A stretch of 64,000 nucleotides of DNA, from positions 165,108 to 229,107 of the forward strand of contig KN882834.1 of assembly GCA_000934455.1 (NCBI GenBank), in the 5' to 3' direction. Under the pieces are notes generated by a model. That model made no database searches and was not told the DNA's origin. It saw only the letters and a program-made list of their open reading frames with translations. The stretch is from Apostichopus parvimensis. Its lineage: Eukaryota; Echinodermata; Holothuroidea; Aspidochirotida; Stichopodidae. Positions 24,501 to 38,500 of the stretch are shown here, piece after piece (positions within the stretch are counted from its first letter, which is position 1; every line of letters starts with the position of its first letter). The translations under genes were made by a program, and so were the position numbers.

Positions 24501-27500
24501 CTTCATCTGATGTACATAACCTTCATGACGTCACCCTTGAAGAATGAATCGATCAGAAGCCTGAACTGAATGTACAAAAACTCAGCAGGGAAGCTGAAGG
24601 CTCTTGAAACTGTTTGTCACACCATATGTAGTAATTTGATGCATTATGACCTCACACTGTCACCTTGTGAATAGCAGTACGAATAGTTCATTATCTTTAA
24701 TGGAATACATAGGACACTATGGGATTTTGTGGATTCAGTTTACTGTTCTGGATTCTCTGCAGTTACTGCATGTGTACACACAACCAGCAATGATAAAGTG
24801 AACCTTGAAATGGTTGCTCGGGTCTACTGTATGTTTGCTTCCACTGTTTTACATGAAGTGGTGGCTCCCTTTGTTTATTGCTAACAAATCTCTCTGTACT
24901 TTTTCACCAGTTGCACTTGGTTGTCACGCAAAATAACTTGTGCACTAGCTGCCATGCATACCCACTGAGTGCAATCAACTGTTCCTAGCCTTGTACTTAA
25001 TCATATTAAATAATTCCCCCCCCCCCCAGAGCCTTGTGTACAAGTTTTTTTTTCACCTAGATACATTCAAAACAAATGACTGAAGATTAGGCCCTGCATA
25101 AGGCATTAAGCATATAAATTTAATATTTACTGTAAGTGTATGGAGACATCATCACAGATGCTGTGTTAAAGCAATTATTTTCTTTTTGACAAAACTATAT
25201 GAATGTAAGAGACTGACTTCGGTCAGCTTGCGGCTTTGATAAGCCAATGAGGCTTCTTCGCCAGTTCCTGCTTGCAGGAGGATCTAATATACATACATAC
25301 ACACATACACACACACATACATACATACATACATACAAATAACTGTACGGTTGGATAGGCCTTCTGCGTTATGTCGCAGGGAATGTTTCATGCAATTGTA
25401 TCCATCTTATTTAAGATGTGAATAGAATGCCAACTATACTATACCTGCTCACTATACAGTATATACAGTACTAATACCCGCTGAGTATATATCTTCTTTT
25501 GATTGGTTCAAGGATTCATCTTAAGCCAGCGTCCTCTGCCTCTCTTCTCTCTCCATCTCCGTCTCAAATAAATTCCCTTGATTCTCTGAGTCTGACCCTG
25601 CATGATAATTGGACTAATTCCTTCAGTTTATATCTAAGGGACTAACTTCCCTCTTTTTGAACCTCTTTTGTGAGGGTTTAAAAGTCAGAGAAGTGTTCCA
25701 CGATGGTTTAAATTACTGACAGCTGTTTGAATTCATCTCAGACCTGTTTGAGAATCGACTGAAAAGAGTGATATTTAGAGGGGGAAACATGTGAGGTTAT
25801 TTATATCCCGGGGAGTACCATTAATGCTCTCTTCAGTGGGTAGAATAATGGGAGAGATGAAACATTATAAGCAAAGTTATTTGTTTTTCTTTTACCCAGC
25901 GAACAAATTTTGAAGGGCGAATATGCAAATAACTCAAACCTTTACACAGCACATGTAAATAGCATTGCAGGATAATGCCACTGTGTTATAAATGTTTTAA
26001 ACTCATGTTGGTGAGTATTTGCTCAATGGTACATATATAAACTACCTGAAACAGTTATATATCGTATTTACTTCGCTCCTCGCTTACCTGTCTCCTCAAC
26101 AACCTTAGCACCTCATTCTACCGTGCCTAGTATGCCCTGGTAATCTTTTAACACTGTGCACCCTCAACGGCAGGCTCCCCCGGTTGTTGCCCTTCCTTCT
26201 CATTCTACCATCCAAAAGTGTCTACACATGTTTTTCGTATTGGAAAAATTTTCTTACGGAATTTCTCCCGGATACCTTGGATATTTGTAGTATTATTATA
26301 CTCTTTTGGATCTTCAGTGAAGTTCTACAGTCGAAAACAACCTGATAAGTATCCTTTTCTTATGAAGGGAGGGAGGGAGTTTGGGGGCTGTTTTTGTGTG
26401 CGACCCACACCCATTCTTCGTTTTCTCGAGTAGCGTAACGTTACTTGAATCAGTTATATATCGTATTTAATCCATAGAAACCTGTCTTCCATGTCGAATT
26501 GGAACCATTTGTGGTGATATATTATGCGTCTGCTGACAATTTAATGGCTACTCGTTAGGTGCTGATGTTTTGAATTCTAAAAATATTCATGAAACATAAC
26601 AGAAACTGATAAGGGTATGCAACATGATACAAAATCTGTTAAAGATCTGTGGTATGTTAGGCATTTTTTGTGTGAAATGTTGACAATGTATTATTCAAAT
26701 ATGAAAATTGGATTCTGTAACATGAACCATACAGGAAATTTGCTTTAGCAGTTCCGAGGTTCATTTATGATGGTGATTCCCATGGGGGGGGGGGCGCCAG
26801 GGGGGGTATAGTGCTTACTGCCAAATCTTGTGGATTCTCTCCATTGATGCAATCAATACGATTTGATCTGTGTATCTCTGTGGGTTTAAAGAAGAGGTTT
26901 ACTCTTCCATGCTCTGGCCATGTGTTTATATGACATCCATAATTTTCAACTTTTGATGATTCATCCAAATCTACCTTAGTACTAAAACGGCAACCCTTCT
27001 GTCTTTAACTTGTTGTGTGAATTTTTCATAAACCCTACACACTGCTTTTCATATGTATCGTTGGATAAGCACTATATATAGATACTTCCTAAGCTCTCAG
27101 GTTCTCTTAACTCACAGATGATAGGTAGGTAGAGTGTAGCAGTTGTTGGTAGACAGGTAAGTTGGTCACTCCCGTAAAACTACTAACTAATTAATCACTT
27201 TGGGCATTTCTTTTTTCTTCAGGAAAAGTTGTAATTAAAGTGTTATATAATAGCTATATATAGCTTGATTTGGAAGGTAATATAATACTTTTGCAAAGTA
27301 CCTGGTTCAGTTGAAACATTTCAAATAACTGATAATAATGTACACAATTTACTGTTTTTAATCTTCTTCAAGTTTGCCAGTATTTCGTACAAAAAGGTAA
27401 CTTTGCTGACTTAAATATTGCTTTAAATAAAAGCCTGAACAAAGGTCACAAATGATGTTGACCATTTGAGTATTTAGTTGTTTCTATCAGTGGCTACTTT

Positions 27501-30500
27501 CGCCATGTCCTTTTGCCAGCTTTATTTCAAGGCCAATGGTTGAAATGCAAAATGATATTTAAAGCTGAAATTACAAAACAATTACCCCCATTGATGATGA
27601 TGATTTGTCTTTTAAAAATATTATTAATATCTTGTTGATAATAGTCTTGTATGGAATAGTATTAAAGCTATGGCTCCATATGTCTCTCTCGTAGATCCAC
27701 TGGGCGTTAAAACTATTGATCATTGTCATTCATTTATTCATTTAATCTACTTGTCATTTTGGACACTTAATCTCTCACAAGGTTAGATGAGGTTACATTT
27801 CTTTGGCTGTACTGTACAATTTGAGAACTGATTAAAATGTGACAAAGACTGTAGGTTGGTTTTTTAATTATAAATAATTAATATACATAATACATAAAAG
27901 TTTTATCTATTTGATCTGTAACTTGCTGTAATGTTGATAGAGGTGCTCTCAGTACTGTGTCCTTTTACCATAAGAATGATTATGGAACAAGGTGTTTAGT
28001 TACTGTGGAATTATGGAATGGTTAAAACTAAACATTAAATTAAACACACATTCATTGCCATTGTTTTATCATCTGTTTTGAACGAGGACATTAATTTGAG
28101 CAAGACTTACAGAGAACTTGAATCTAGTCAAACTGCAATGAACAGGTTGATTTATTAATTTTTTTAATAGCAATGACAAATCAACTCAAATACCTAGAAA
28201 AGTGAAATTATCTATATTTTAGTGTGCATAATTATAGAACACCATGGAATATAAAAAAGTAATTATTCATTATAAAAAAAAATTTAAAAAATACACAATG
28301 ACCCCTCTCTAAGCTTCATACTGCCCTCTACTTTCCAAATCTACCATTCAGAAGTTGCCGGCATTATTTAAGCATGATTTTCATCTTCGAATATAACCTG
28401 GTATAACGTTCTCTGTGAAAATGTTCTAGGTGCATAGTTAAAGGCTCCTTGCTCTGGGGCACTTATGCCGCCTTTCCATTCATCTCCAATTTTGTCTTCA
28501 AAAGTTCACTTTCATGGTTTCAATTTGACCAGGCAAATTTAACACTTTTACCCACATGTCTTTTTAGTGCATTGGTCCTTTGAAGATCAAATGGCTTCAT
28601 TACATTTTATCTCTCGAGAGGGGGAAAAAAAAAGGGCAGAAAAAATGACTGCGTTAGGTTAAAATTCAGTGGTTGTATTGATTATGTAAATGATAGCCTT
28701 GCTAGTGAATTACATTATCACCTCCAACGACACTGTGTCGTTGTGTTATTGATCGATCTATGTCAGATGAGAGCAGCACTGTGTAATGTAATCACCTTAA
28801 AGAAGTGCATTTATCATCGTAGTTAATTCATTTTTGGTGGATCGGAATTATTTGCCTGCGGTCATTTATTTAAAGTCTGACGGAAACTCTATCCGTAAAA
28901 TCTGATCCTTTTATCTAATTCTGTACTTGTGTATGAATACATTGGACTTAGGTAAGTTCAATATAAATCATACTTGAGAATTCTCACCAATGTTGATAAG
29001 ATATCTCTATCATTAGGGCAAAATCTCTGCCATCTCACCCCTCCCCCCCCCATCCTCCTGGCCCCTTTCACCCCACCATCTGGGATCTCCCTCTCAGCAG
29101 CACAGCCTAAACCGCAAGGAATAAACATATTAAACTTTCCTCTAGAATCCAAATATTTCCAGCGCAATTGTGAATTTAGCGATATTTGATTATGTCTATT
29201 CCTACATTTGTTTCTATGGAGGTTTTGTAGTCCTAATGCCTTAGGGTTAAATAAGATCTTAAGGATTTCACAGGTTTATATATAGATCAATAAGGAATGA
29301 TGAGGGTTGCTTCACAAACAGTCAGAATAGATAAAATGTATATTAGTAGTGTTAAGGACGCTAATATCAGCATACAGTATGACTATTGCTGTATTCTAAG
29401 TAGTACTGTATTTATCATGCACTAATGTGTACCATTTACAGTAGTGTCCCATATATCAATGTCTTTCTGTCAGTCTTTGCTATAGATTTGATTCACCAAC
29501 ACTATAATAGGTCCTTTGTTTTGTGGTTAACCAGCAGGATGACCCATTATACTACTTTCACATTGCTGATGTTGTTTTAAAATGTCCTTCTTGTATCAAC
29601 ATTTTCTTTCTATTTCCATTTTTTGTTTGCAGCACTAAAATGCTTGAAGGTGACAGAGAAGAGGCAGATAGGCTAAGGTCAAGACTGGTGGAGGCAGAGA
29701 CCAGGGTAGCCCATCTGGAAAGGATGGTCGATTCAAGAGAGGTACAATAGAATGCTATGTCATCCCATATTTGTAGGTTTTTGTTTTTTACAAGGGCAGA
29801 TAAAATTCCTTCACTACTCCTTAGTGGTCACAGGCAACGGTTGCTCATCTAGAATTTAAAACAGATTAGATCAACTGAATTCCTAGCTCTTTGGGTCTTA
29901 TAAAACATACACTTGTATAACTGGTGTTGTAGTACACATGAGAATGTTATATAAAAATATTGAAGAGAAGTCCCTCTGCTCCTGTGGAACAACATTTTTA
30001 AGGGAGATATCCTCACATTGTTCCATGTGTTGCTGAGACTGCATGACAATTACCCTCTACATTAACACATGAGTCATTATTAGGAATGCAATAGGAAATA
30101 TGTTTCCCAGATGAAGGAGTATCCATTCTGTCTTTAAAAGGCATTGAAAACTCGCCCCAAACCGTGTGCGGCCATCTGAAAAAGTTAACTCTCTGTTGCT
30201 TGCAAGTGACATTTTGTTCGTGCTACAAAATGCAGACAGTAATGAAACGTGATACCTTAATTTTTATCTTTAGCTGGACCTGAGATGTCCATCGCTGTAT
30301 CGTTTGTATACTGTGCTATGGGTATCGACCGCAGCTGTATGTACTGACTGTACACTAATGTCTAATTACCGGTCGACGGTAGCAAGCTGTGTGTGTATTT
30401 TCTGGGATCGATGGTGGTGTTTAACACTTCTGTTACACCTCATGCGAAACTAGGTCAAATTACCGGCATTAGACGTTTCTTTTTACGCGAGTCTTCACAC

Positions 30501-32516
30501 CCTTTAAGGTACATTATTACCTTGTCTTTAAAACATCATCTCATCATCTTTGTAAAGGCAAATGCGTCAGCTTTTGTGGCTTTGATTTGTCCAACTTGGC
30601 TTCCATTTTGTCCCCCATTTTATTCATTATATCACTCTGTGTAGATGAAGTGTATGCCAATGTGTTGCTAGGTTACTTCAGAGGTATCAAGGGATATCTT
30701 GGTGGTGAGAAGTCACCTTACAGGGGAATTTAGATTAAGTTGATGAATGATTCCTCTATCACCCTTCCTGCACATAATAATCGATGCCTGTAAAACTATG
30801 AATAAATTGTTTCTTTGTACAAGTTCACTCACTGACTATTAAGTAAATTTGATTCGAGCCACTAGATGAGCCAGATATCATGAGATAGCGTAGCACAGTG
30901 TATCGCTACAGCGCCGAGTTGTGAAATATAAAAGCAAGGTCAGTTGTTATGTTGTCATCTGTGCTAGCTTAATTTTATAGCATAATTCCTCAAAATTCCA
31001 CTTCGAGGTAAACAATAAATTGTCAAACTAAAGTGGTCTCTAAGACTCATAAGAGCTCACACACTACATAGGTACCACTGAATGGACAGCTGCAACATTG
31101 CCCATTCATTGTACATTCTATTTTCCATACCATGGCTGTATAGAGGTTTTACAACTAGAGCCCAATGTTTTTCTTCAATTCTGGAATCCAAGCCTCTTCA
31201 CTTCAACTGTTTTAACAATTTCCTCCAATGCTCTCTGAAGGCATTATGTTGTCTAAATTTGCCTAAATGGGTCAAGTGTTTGTATCACATGGACTTCCAT
31301 TAATGTACTTCAACATCCAAGACCCCCAAAAAGGAGTCATATTTGGTAACAGCTAAAAACATGTCCCCCCCCCATACCCCTGTTGCAGTTGTAGCACTAA
31401 ATATTCCATAGTCACGCTATGTATGGAGCATGCCACCTTGTAGCAGGGCAGAGTGCTCTGTTTGTGTTTTGTGATGACAGAGTATACCATAGTATCAACT
31501 AAGGTTGGCCATTGAGTTCAGGCTAGGAACTATATACACATACCAAGTAGGTTGAAGAAGTGATGATGTAAGCTGACAGGTTCTTTTGTATCAGTTCAGT
31601 ACATCAAACAGTCATTTCCTTACCATCATTTCCTACCTTACTAACAGATCTTACTACCACAAGGCTTTCTGGTTGCCATAAACATTGTTTTATTGAGGTG
31701 AAAACCCCTGGAGGATATGTCTTGCTAAAGTTAAAGAGAGCCAATATTAAGCGCATCAACATTGTTATGTGTTCTTGAGACAGACTACTGTGGTGTTTGT
31801 AAGACACAGAAAGTTTGTAAATAAACAAAAAGAGAGTAAAATATAGACATGTTTATATGAAAGCAATTGTTTGCATTTTAAAGTCGGTGGAAATTTGCCA
31901 AGCAAAATCAAGAAATGTTTACAAAATGAACTTTCCATAAATACAATGGACCACTTTAATTACTCCAAAGATCTCTCATGTGTGTCTTCAATTGTCTTGC
32001 TTGATACATTAATGGTTAAACAGCTGTATTGAGGGGGGGGGGGGGTACAACCAGCAAAGAAAGGTCATGAAATCACACAGCAGTGCAAACTGGTTTGGTA
32101 TTATTTGCTGTGAAACACGACAGTGTTTTTCATACGCTGTTTTTGCTGCTGCGTTGTTCTATTACTGAGAAAAAAATATGCTGATTATGAAAAGTAACAA
32201 AACCATTGCAGTCTAGATGTTCTGAAAATATGTATCACACACTGTGTTACTTCACCATGTGATATATAGAATGGGTAGTAGATTGGAACTTAACCAGTAA
32301 AGGAATAGTGAAGGGAAAGGATGGTTGAACTTCCCTGTCTCAATAACATTATTAAACAAGAATGTCCGGTCTGCTCAAGGTCAAGGGTCACTATATGATG
32401 ACTTAAGGTTAACCAAAGAAGTCATGTGATGAATGGCTGCATGAGTGCCAAAGAGTTTAAAGCCCATTATGCACTCCATTCTAAACTGAACCTATTACTA
32501 ATAATCCCTTTCGTAA

Positions 32517-32564
<48 letters not shown>

Positions 32565-35500
32565 GTTGCTTAGTAATTAATTTTACATCTCTGCATATTT
32601 AGCCAAACTTTTTGACTATAAAATTATTGTGTTAAATTGTTAATAATTGTGTACTATTGTATGGACAGTGATTCTTTAGGCCATCAAGATCGAATGTGTA
32701 ATGATGACAGCTGGGTATCCATCTCAGGCCAGGTTGGGTGATAAGACATGTTCAAATGTCACCACAGGTATCATGCAACATGTCTATTTAGTGTTATGTT
32801 TGGGGCTGATGAAAAACATTCTCTGCAGGAATTTATCATATTTTGATGCATCAAGTTTAGTTCGAATGTCCTCAAATAGTGTTTACAAAATCGTCAAGAC
32901 TCAAAATGTGTGACAAGTTGAAATGTCTTCGTCAGTTTATTGCCATTGTTCTCCGGTATAATAGGGAACTTCATGGTGATTAACTTGGCGTAATCACTTT
33001 ATGCAGTCTTTTGGTGAGTAACTTATATATAAAATACAGTCAAAGACAGTCAAACAAGTTCAGTTTTATATTAAAGAGCTTGTCTCTCCCTGTTAAAGTA
33101 TTATTTTGATCTGTTTCTTGAATCATGCAATTAAGAGTAACAAGCAGTGTCAAACAAGAACAAACCCCAGACACCAGTGATAACTACAGTACAGTATCAG
33201 ATAAACTATGTGTTTTCACAGTATAATCTTAGAACCAGAATGCAAAATGTATTGAGGTTTCGATGACTTCAATGCACTAGACTTCTGCTTGTTAGTATAA
33301 CTAGAACTAGCTGTTACAATAACACTATGGCATGATAACACAGGTCAGTCAACTGTACGTGGTTATACACACCTCCATCAAAAACAATAGGGTTCTTGTA
33401 CTCAATGTTATGAATCTACACACCAAGTATTACAAAACCAAACCAAACCTTGATCTCTAATAACTTTGCACATTAAGGTTGCAGAGGAGTCAACTTATGG
33501 ACAATTAAGATTGGAATATGCCCACGAAACTTCAAAGAATCAACTTGAAAGAAGCTAATACAGGTCACTGGAGGTCAACTTGAGGTCAAAGGTCACCCAA
33601 ATGCAGGTCGACTAAACCAAAAATGCAGCATTTGTAGTTTGTAAAAGCCCAACAGGAAAATCATAAAATGGGTCTGTAAACTTGTACTTTTGACATAAAA
33701 ACTAAGCTCTAAGATGGAAGGAAAGACAGTGTATTTATTAAGTTATAATCTGTTAGAAAAAATTCATAAAACTGTCACCTTGTTGTAATAAATTGGAATA
33801 AAATCCATGTAATGCTGCTTTAAGTTTTGTGAATTTGTTAGCTTAAAGCACTGGTGGCATAAATCGAGATACAGATGGAAGGCCCTTAGGGGGTTCACTT
33901 TATCAACTAGTAATATAAAAATAGATTAATTAACATTTTAGTCGTTAACAATCTCGTAATCCTTTCTGGTTCTTTTAACACAAAGCAGGTAAAAGACAGA
34001 CTTATGGTGACAATGTGTTTACCACTCAGTGAGTTTGAAGAGGAAATGATTGGATCGTTGAGTTGTAAATTATCCAAGTAGAAATTTAAGGTGTCTGATA
34101 TTTTGAATTTTAAGACAGTCCTGCTTTGGGTAAATTAGTTGATCCAAAATAAAGTTGCCAGCGGGGGCTGACAGGTTGTACAAACATTAAATGCTCAAGA
34201 TTAAAATTTTTGTTTGTACAGAGGTGTATAATTAGAAACTAAGAGAATTCACGAAACTGCTCGTTCGGTTTTTACAGGAACACCTTCAATATTAGAAGGA
34301 GGTTGTTGAACTGGTGGAATATGTTGGGTTTAATTTATTCTTCCTTGTCCAACATGTCTCTGTAACTATGAGATCAAATTTTCGTTTAATCAAGAGATTC
34401 ACATTGCGTCTGCTTAACCTGTCTCCTCATAATAGTAGCACTCTTGATATATTGTGTCGATCTGATTGATTTTACAACTTTTTTAGCACTAATCCACCAC
34501 CCTAATGACTGGATAATTAGCTCAAGTCTACTGCCCTCTTTTTCATTCTATAGCAGAGTGTCTAGGGGAGTGTTCCACAACAGATTTCTTAATCTTGATA
34601 TGATCTGGAAAACTGGTGACGATCTGCATCTCATGTGTAGTATGGAAGCAGCTCTTTCAGAGCACCATTCCTCATCAGTAACTGAGTAAACAATCCAAAA
34701 TTTGGCTTTTTTTTTTTTTTTTTTTAATTTGAAATTTGTGTTTTTTAACTTCTTTACATAAAGTTTGGTTGGGTCTGAGCATTCGTTCAATTCGTCTGTT
34801 GTCCAAGACTGAAGGTTTTTAGATTGGTCAATGGAATTATAAAGTACTCTATATGTAAGTGCTATGTAATAAGCACCCAGATCATAACTGAAGCATGCCA
34901 CAGTGCATAACATGATAGGAGTCATAGGAGGGGATTGCAAGGGGATAGTAACATATTTACTACTTTGCAGTATTAGATAATTAGGAAAAGCATTTATTTA
35001 AGGGAGAAAGATGCTCATTCTTTACGATCACAGTTGTAGATGAGGGAGTGTAGTAGAGGAGATAGGTAAGCATGTCACATTGTAAATTATACCAAAACCA
35101 GAGCAGTTTGGCTTGTTTCTCTTATCTGTGTATCATCTGGACAGCATTATAACGTGTGCTGTATGAAACTTGTGCAAATCACAAAGTGATTACAAAATAC
35201 CAAATGGTAATTAAAAAGTGTAATCCTTTGGGAGGACATTTTTGTTTCATCTACATTAATTTCAAAGTTTTCTTCTCCTCTTTTCAAGTTTTATATAGAA
35301 TTAATAATTGTGTTATTATTCCACATAGGGTAGACATCACATACATTTCATAGTATTTTTGACAGATAATTAGTTTCACTTCATTGCTTGGATGTGACCT
35401 CTTCAGGTCTAACTTGGGAGGACGATTATGTTTTTCAAATCAAGAATTGAAAATTAATTGAGATTGTTTGACCAGATGAAGTGGTCAAGAATACCAGAAG

Positions 35501-38500
35501 AAATCAAAACTAAAGTATGAAATGTTTCCCGAACGGTAATGAAGACTGTAGCATTATATGTCATCTGCCATACAAGCAGTTATTTTCATTATAGCTTAGA
35601 AAATGTCCCCACCCCCCCACTCTTTGTGAGTGTATTCTTTACATAATAATATAGCAACTGATGGTAGTAGAGCCCTTGTCCATATTTTCTAAACCCATGA
35701 CTTCATAAACTCTTTAGGTTGCCCAGTCATTCCTGTAAAGAACTCAATTATCTTCTTCCTCTTCTCCTTCAAGTATAAAGAGGATAGATCGTAATCTATT
35801 TGATTGGCATCTACTTTGATACCAGCCTTTCATTAAAAGAGGTGTAAACAAGCATTCAGCAAGAACATAAATAACAACAATTCTGTGACAGCAGTCTGTT
35901 ATTCCTACCTTCTACATATAACCTTAAAGGCTTGTGCATTGTGGATGGTGAGTGATAGTAGATTTGATATTTGAAACAGGGAAAAGAAATGTACACCGGA
36001 TTCAAATAATTTGTTTCATCTCCAATAATGAAAGTTGCTGTTTTGTAACTATAAAGGATGTCACAAGTGAGCTTCCTTACATTATGAGGGTGAAGTATCT
36101 TAGGAACTAAAGAAAAACATAAAGAAAAATGACATTCTATATTGATTTGTCTTGTAAGCTACAAGAGAGTTTGTCTTTTCAATGAGCTCTAAAGAGTCAT
36201 GAAATATCTTTTTGATAAAGTTGATTGTTTTCATTGATGCAGTAGATCTGTAAGTATCATGTTTTGTTGAAAGCACTTAATATTCTTTATCATAACTATT
36301 AGTCTTTTTTTCAACCAGAAGTATAGTAACTTACCCACCCTCTTTAAGCATATCAAAATATGGCTTTGTTGGAGCTCTGGGAACTAAATTTAGAACTTGG
36401 ACCAAACTTTAAGGGTTTTCAATACTATCATCTCTAGAAGTGTCAGTCAATTGATGGATCAATGAAATATGTTATCTCCCCGTGTTGGTCTTCCAGTCGG
36501 ATGTCATTTTCTTGATTAAGGTTTTAAGTTATAGGTAGAGGAATGAATAACACCCACCAAGGGGAGGGAGGTATGAAGTAAAAAAAATCATGAAATATCA
36601 TGCTCTGGAAAATAACCTGAAATGTTGAGTGTTTGTGCAGGTAGTTTGGATCCATGAACAGCCAGTGCACAATAATGGACATTGGTGGATCTGGTTAGTG
36701 GTAATATGCAGCGGGTTAACAAATCCAGGACTCAAGCCAGTTGCATGTATTTTCTTTTGTTTGCTGGGGAGACAAAAGAAAATGGTCCAGGGAGGGAACA
36801 TGTTTCTAGGATTATCTTTTAAAGTAGGCAGGATATGGCAACTTAAACCTGGGCTGAATACATTATCATTGTTTTAAAGTTAATTTGTAGTTCTCTTCCT
36901 GCTTATTATCACAGGTCATTGTCTGAGCATATCATCAGCTACTTCTAAGCTCTGCTATTATATACCGTGGTTAGAACTTCTCCCTCAGTGTAATCACAAG
37001 TCGAACAACGCTTTCGAAATTTTCCTCTTCTTTCAAGAGTAACTCATCCAAACCACTTGCCCTTTCCATTCAAATGTTCCTTTGCGTGTCACGCAGAAAC
37101 AGACCTGCAGTAAATTGAAAGAGAGATATATACGTTCTTAGCGATGTGGTCGGGCAAACATCGGGGCGTAATCTTATTTGAGGGATGGAGGCTGTAGGAT
37201 CTGACACTTACTAATTATGTGTAAGGGGACTTTTTACACGGGACAAGTAATATCAGTCATGTGGAATGGGGCAGGAGTGACTGACTTCCCATATGGTGCA
37301 ACATCACACAGTGGTTCATGGACAGGCCTTTTCTTGACCTAATGGTTTTTTTTTTTTATAACATCTCTTATTAAATTGTTTTGGCCTGCTTTAAATGTTG
37401 TCTCGAAGCGACTGCGGACAAAAATAGCACATTGAGTAGAAAATGCCAACGAAATGGCGTCATTTAGGTTTCTATGGCAATGGCAACTTCTTTCATCAAT
37501 TGAGGTTATTTACGTTTTGGTTTGACATCATTGGCAGAACTTTGTGGAAGCTCTACCACCTCATTCTGTCAGCGTCCTTAATTACTATAACTCTACCGTA
37601 ATTAAATACAAGAAAGTATAGCCTAAGGCTAATCAAATATTATCCAGTCTTTTCAACAAACTTCAGTTTGACTTTTGTTCAGAAATAATATGACAGATGA
37701 AGATATTTTTAGCTTGAAGGAAAATAATGCAATCAGCAAATTGATCATACTGCACTTATTGGGCTGTTTGATACCTAATTTGTCAAGTGAAAAATATTTT
37801 CCAGGTAACACAAGAAAAATTCAGTCATTGTTTCATTGCCAAACATTGTCATCTTCCAATTATACAGCAATTAGTCCTCCAGTTCAAGAAACTAAGTTAA
37901 CTTGCCTCAAGTTGAAACCTGCATTATGTGTTTCCATATTGCCTACCTTTCACTTCAGCATGTGGTTAGTTAATCCCCAAACTTGGTCAACTTTTGCATC
38001 AACCCCAGCCAGTTGTGTTTCTGTAAATATTACATTACTCAAAATACAAGCCTACCTTGCAAACTGTTCATGTGGAATCATGGTATGTATGGAAATCTGA
38101 ACATTTTTGTATGGTCATTTTATATGGTTCCAATAGTGTTGGGTGGACTCAAAGAATCTCACATTTTGTGAAAGTTCTTTTCTTAATTTTTATGGCTGGC
38201 CAATGAAACTTTCAAGAGGTTAGGGTTAATGGCACCAACATGCAAGGGCTTTGTTAAACCTTGTATTGTGTTAATAATTTATTGAACTCATTGTTTTTGG
38301 CTTAGTAGATATTGTAGCTACTTGTAATAAACTATAGCTCAATTGCATGTCATACCATTCTTACCTATACTCTTATTATGTTTGTAAAGGAATATTGTCC
38401 CTAAATGTCCATGACCTTGTCAATATGACCTCTGTGTATCCATTTTATGTAACCTGCCAATAATGTAGCAGAGAAAGGCCCAATGAATTTGTACATAAAC

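Noticed and set aside
25285-25336. Regular CATA repeats considered as a CRISPR-like array
   Set aside because: Simple microsatellite without spacers, in animal DNA.
33481-33560. Glu/Gln-rich frame after an AG at 33484, resembling a coiled-coil exon
   Set aside because: It meets a stop without a donor, does not resemble ERC, and lies in a repeat-like region.
37675-38100. 141-codon plus-strand frame in intron 3
   Set aside because: Composition is like the surrounding AT-rich intron and no domain is recognisable. It does not match the expected ERC segment.
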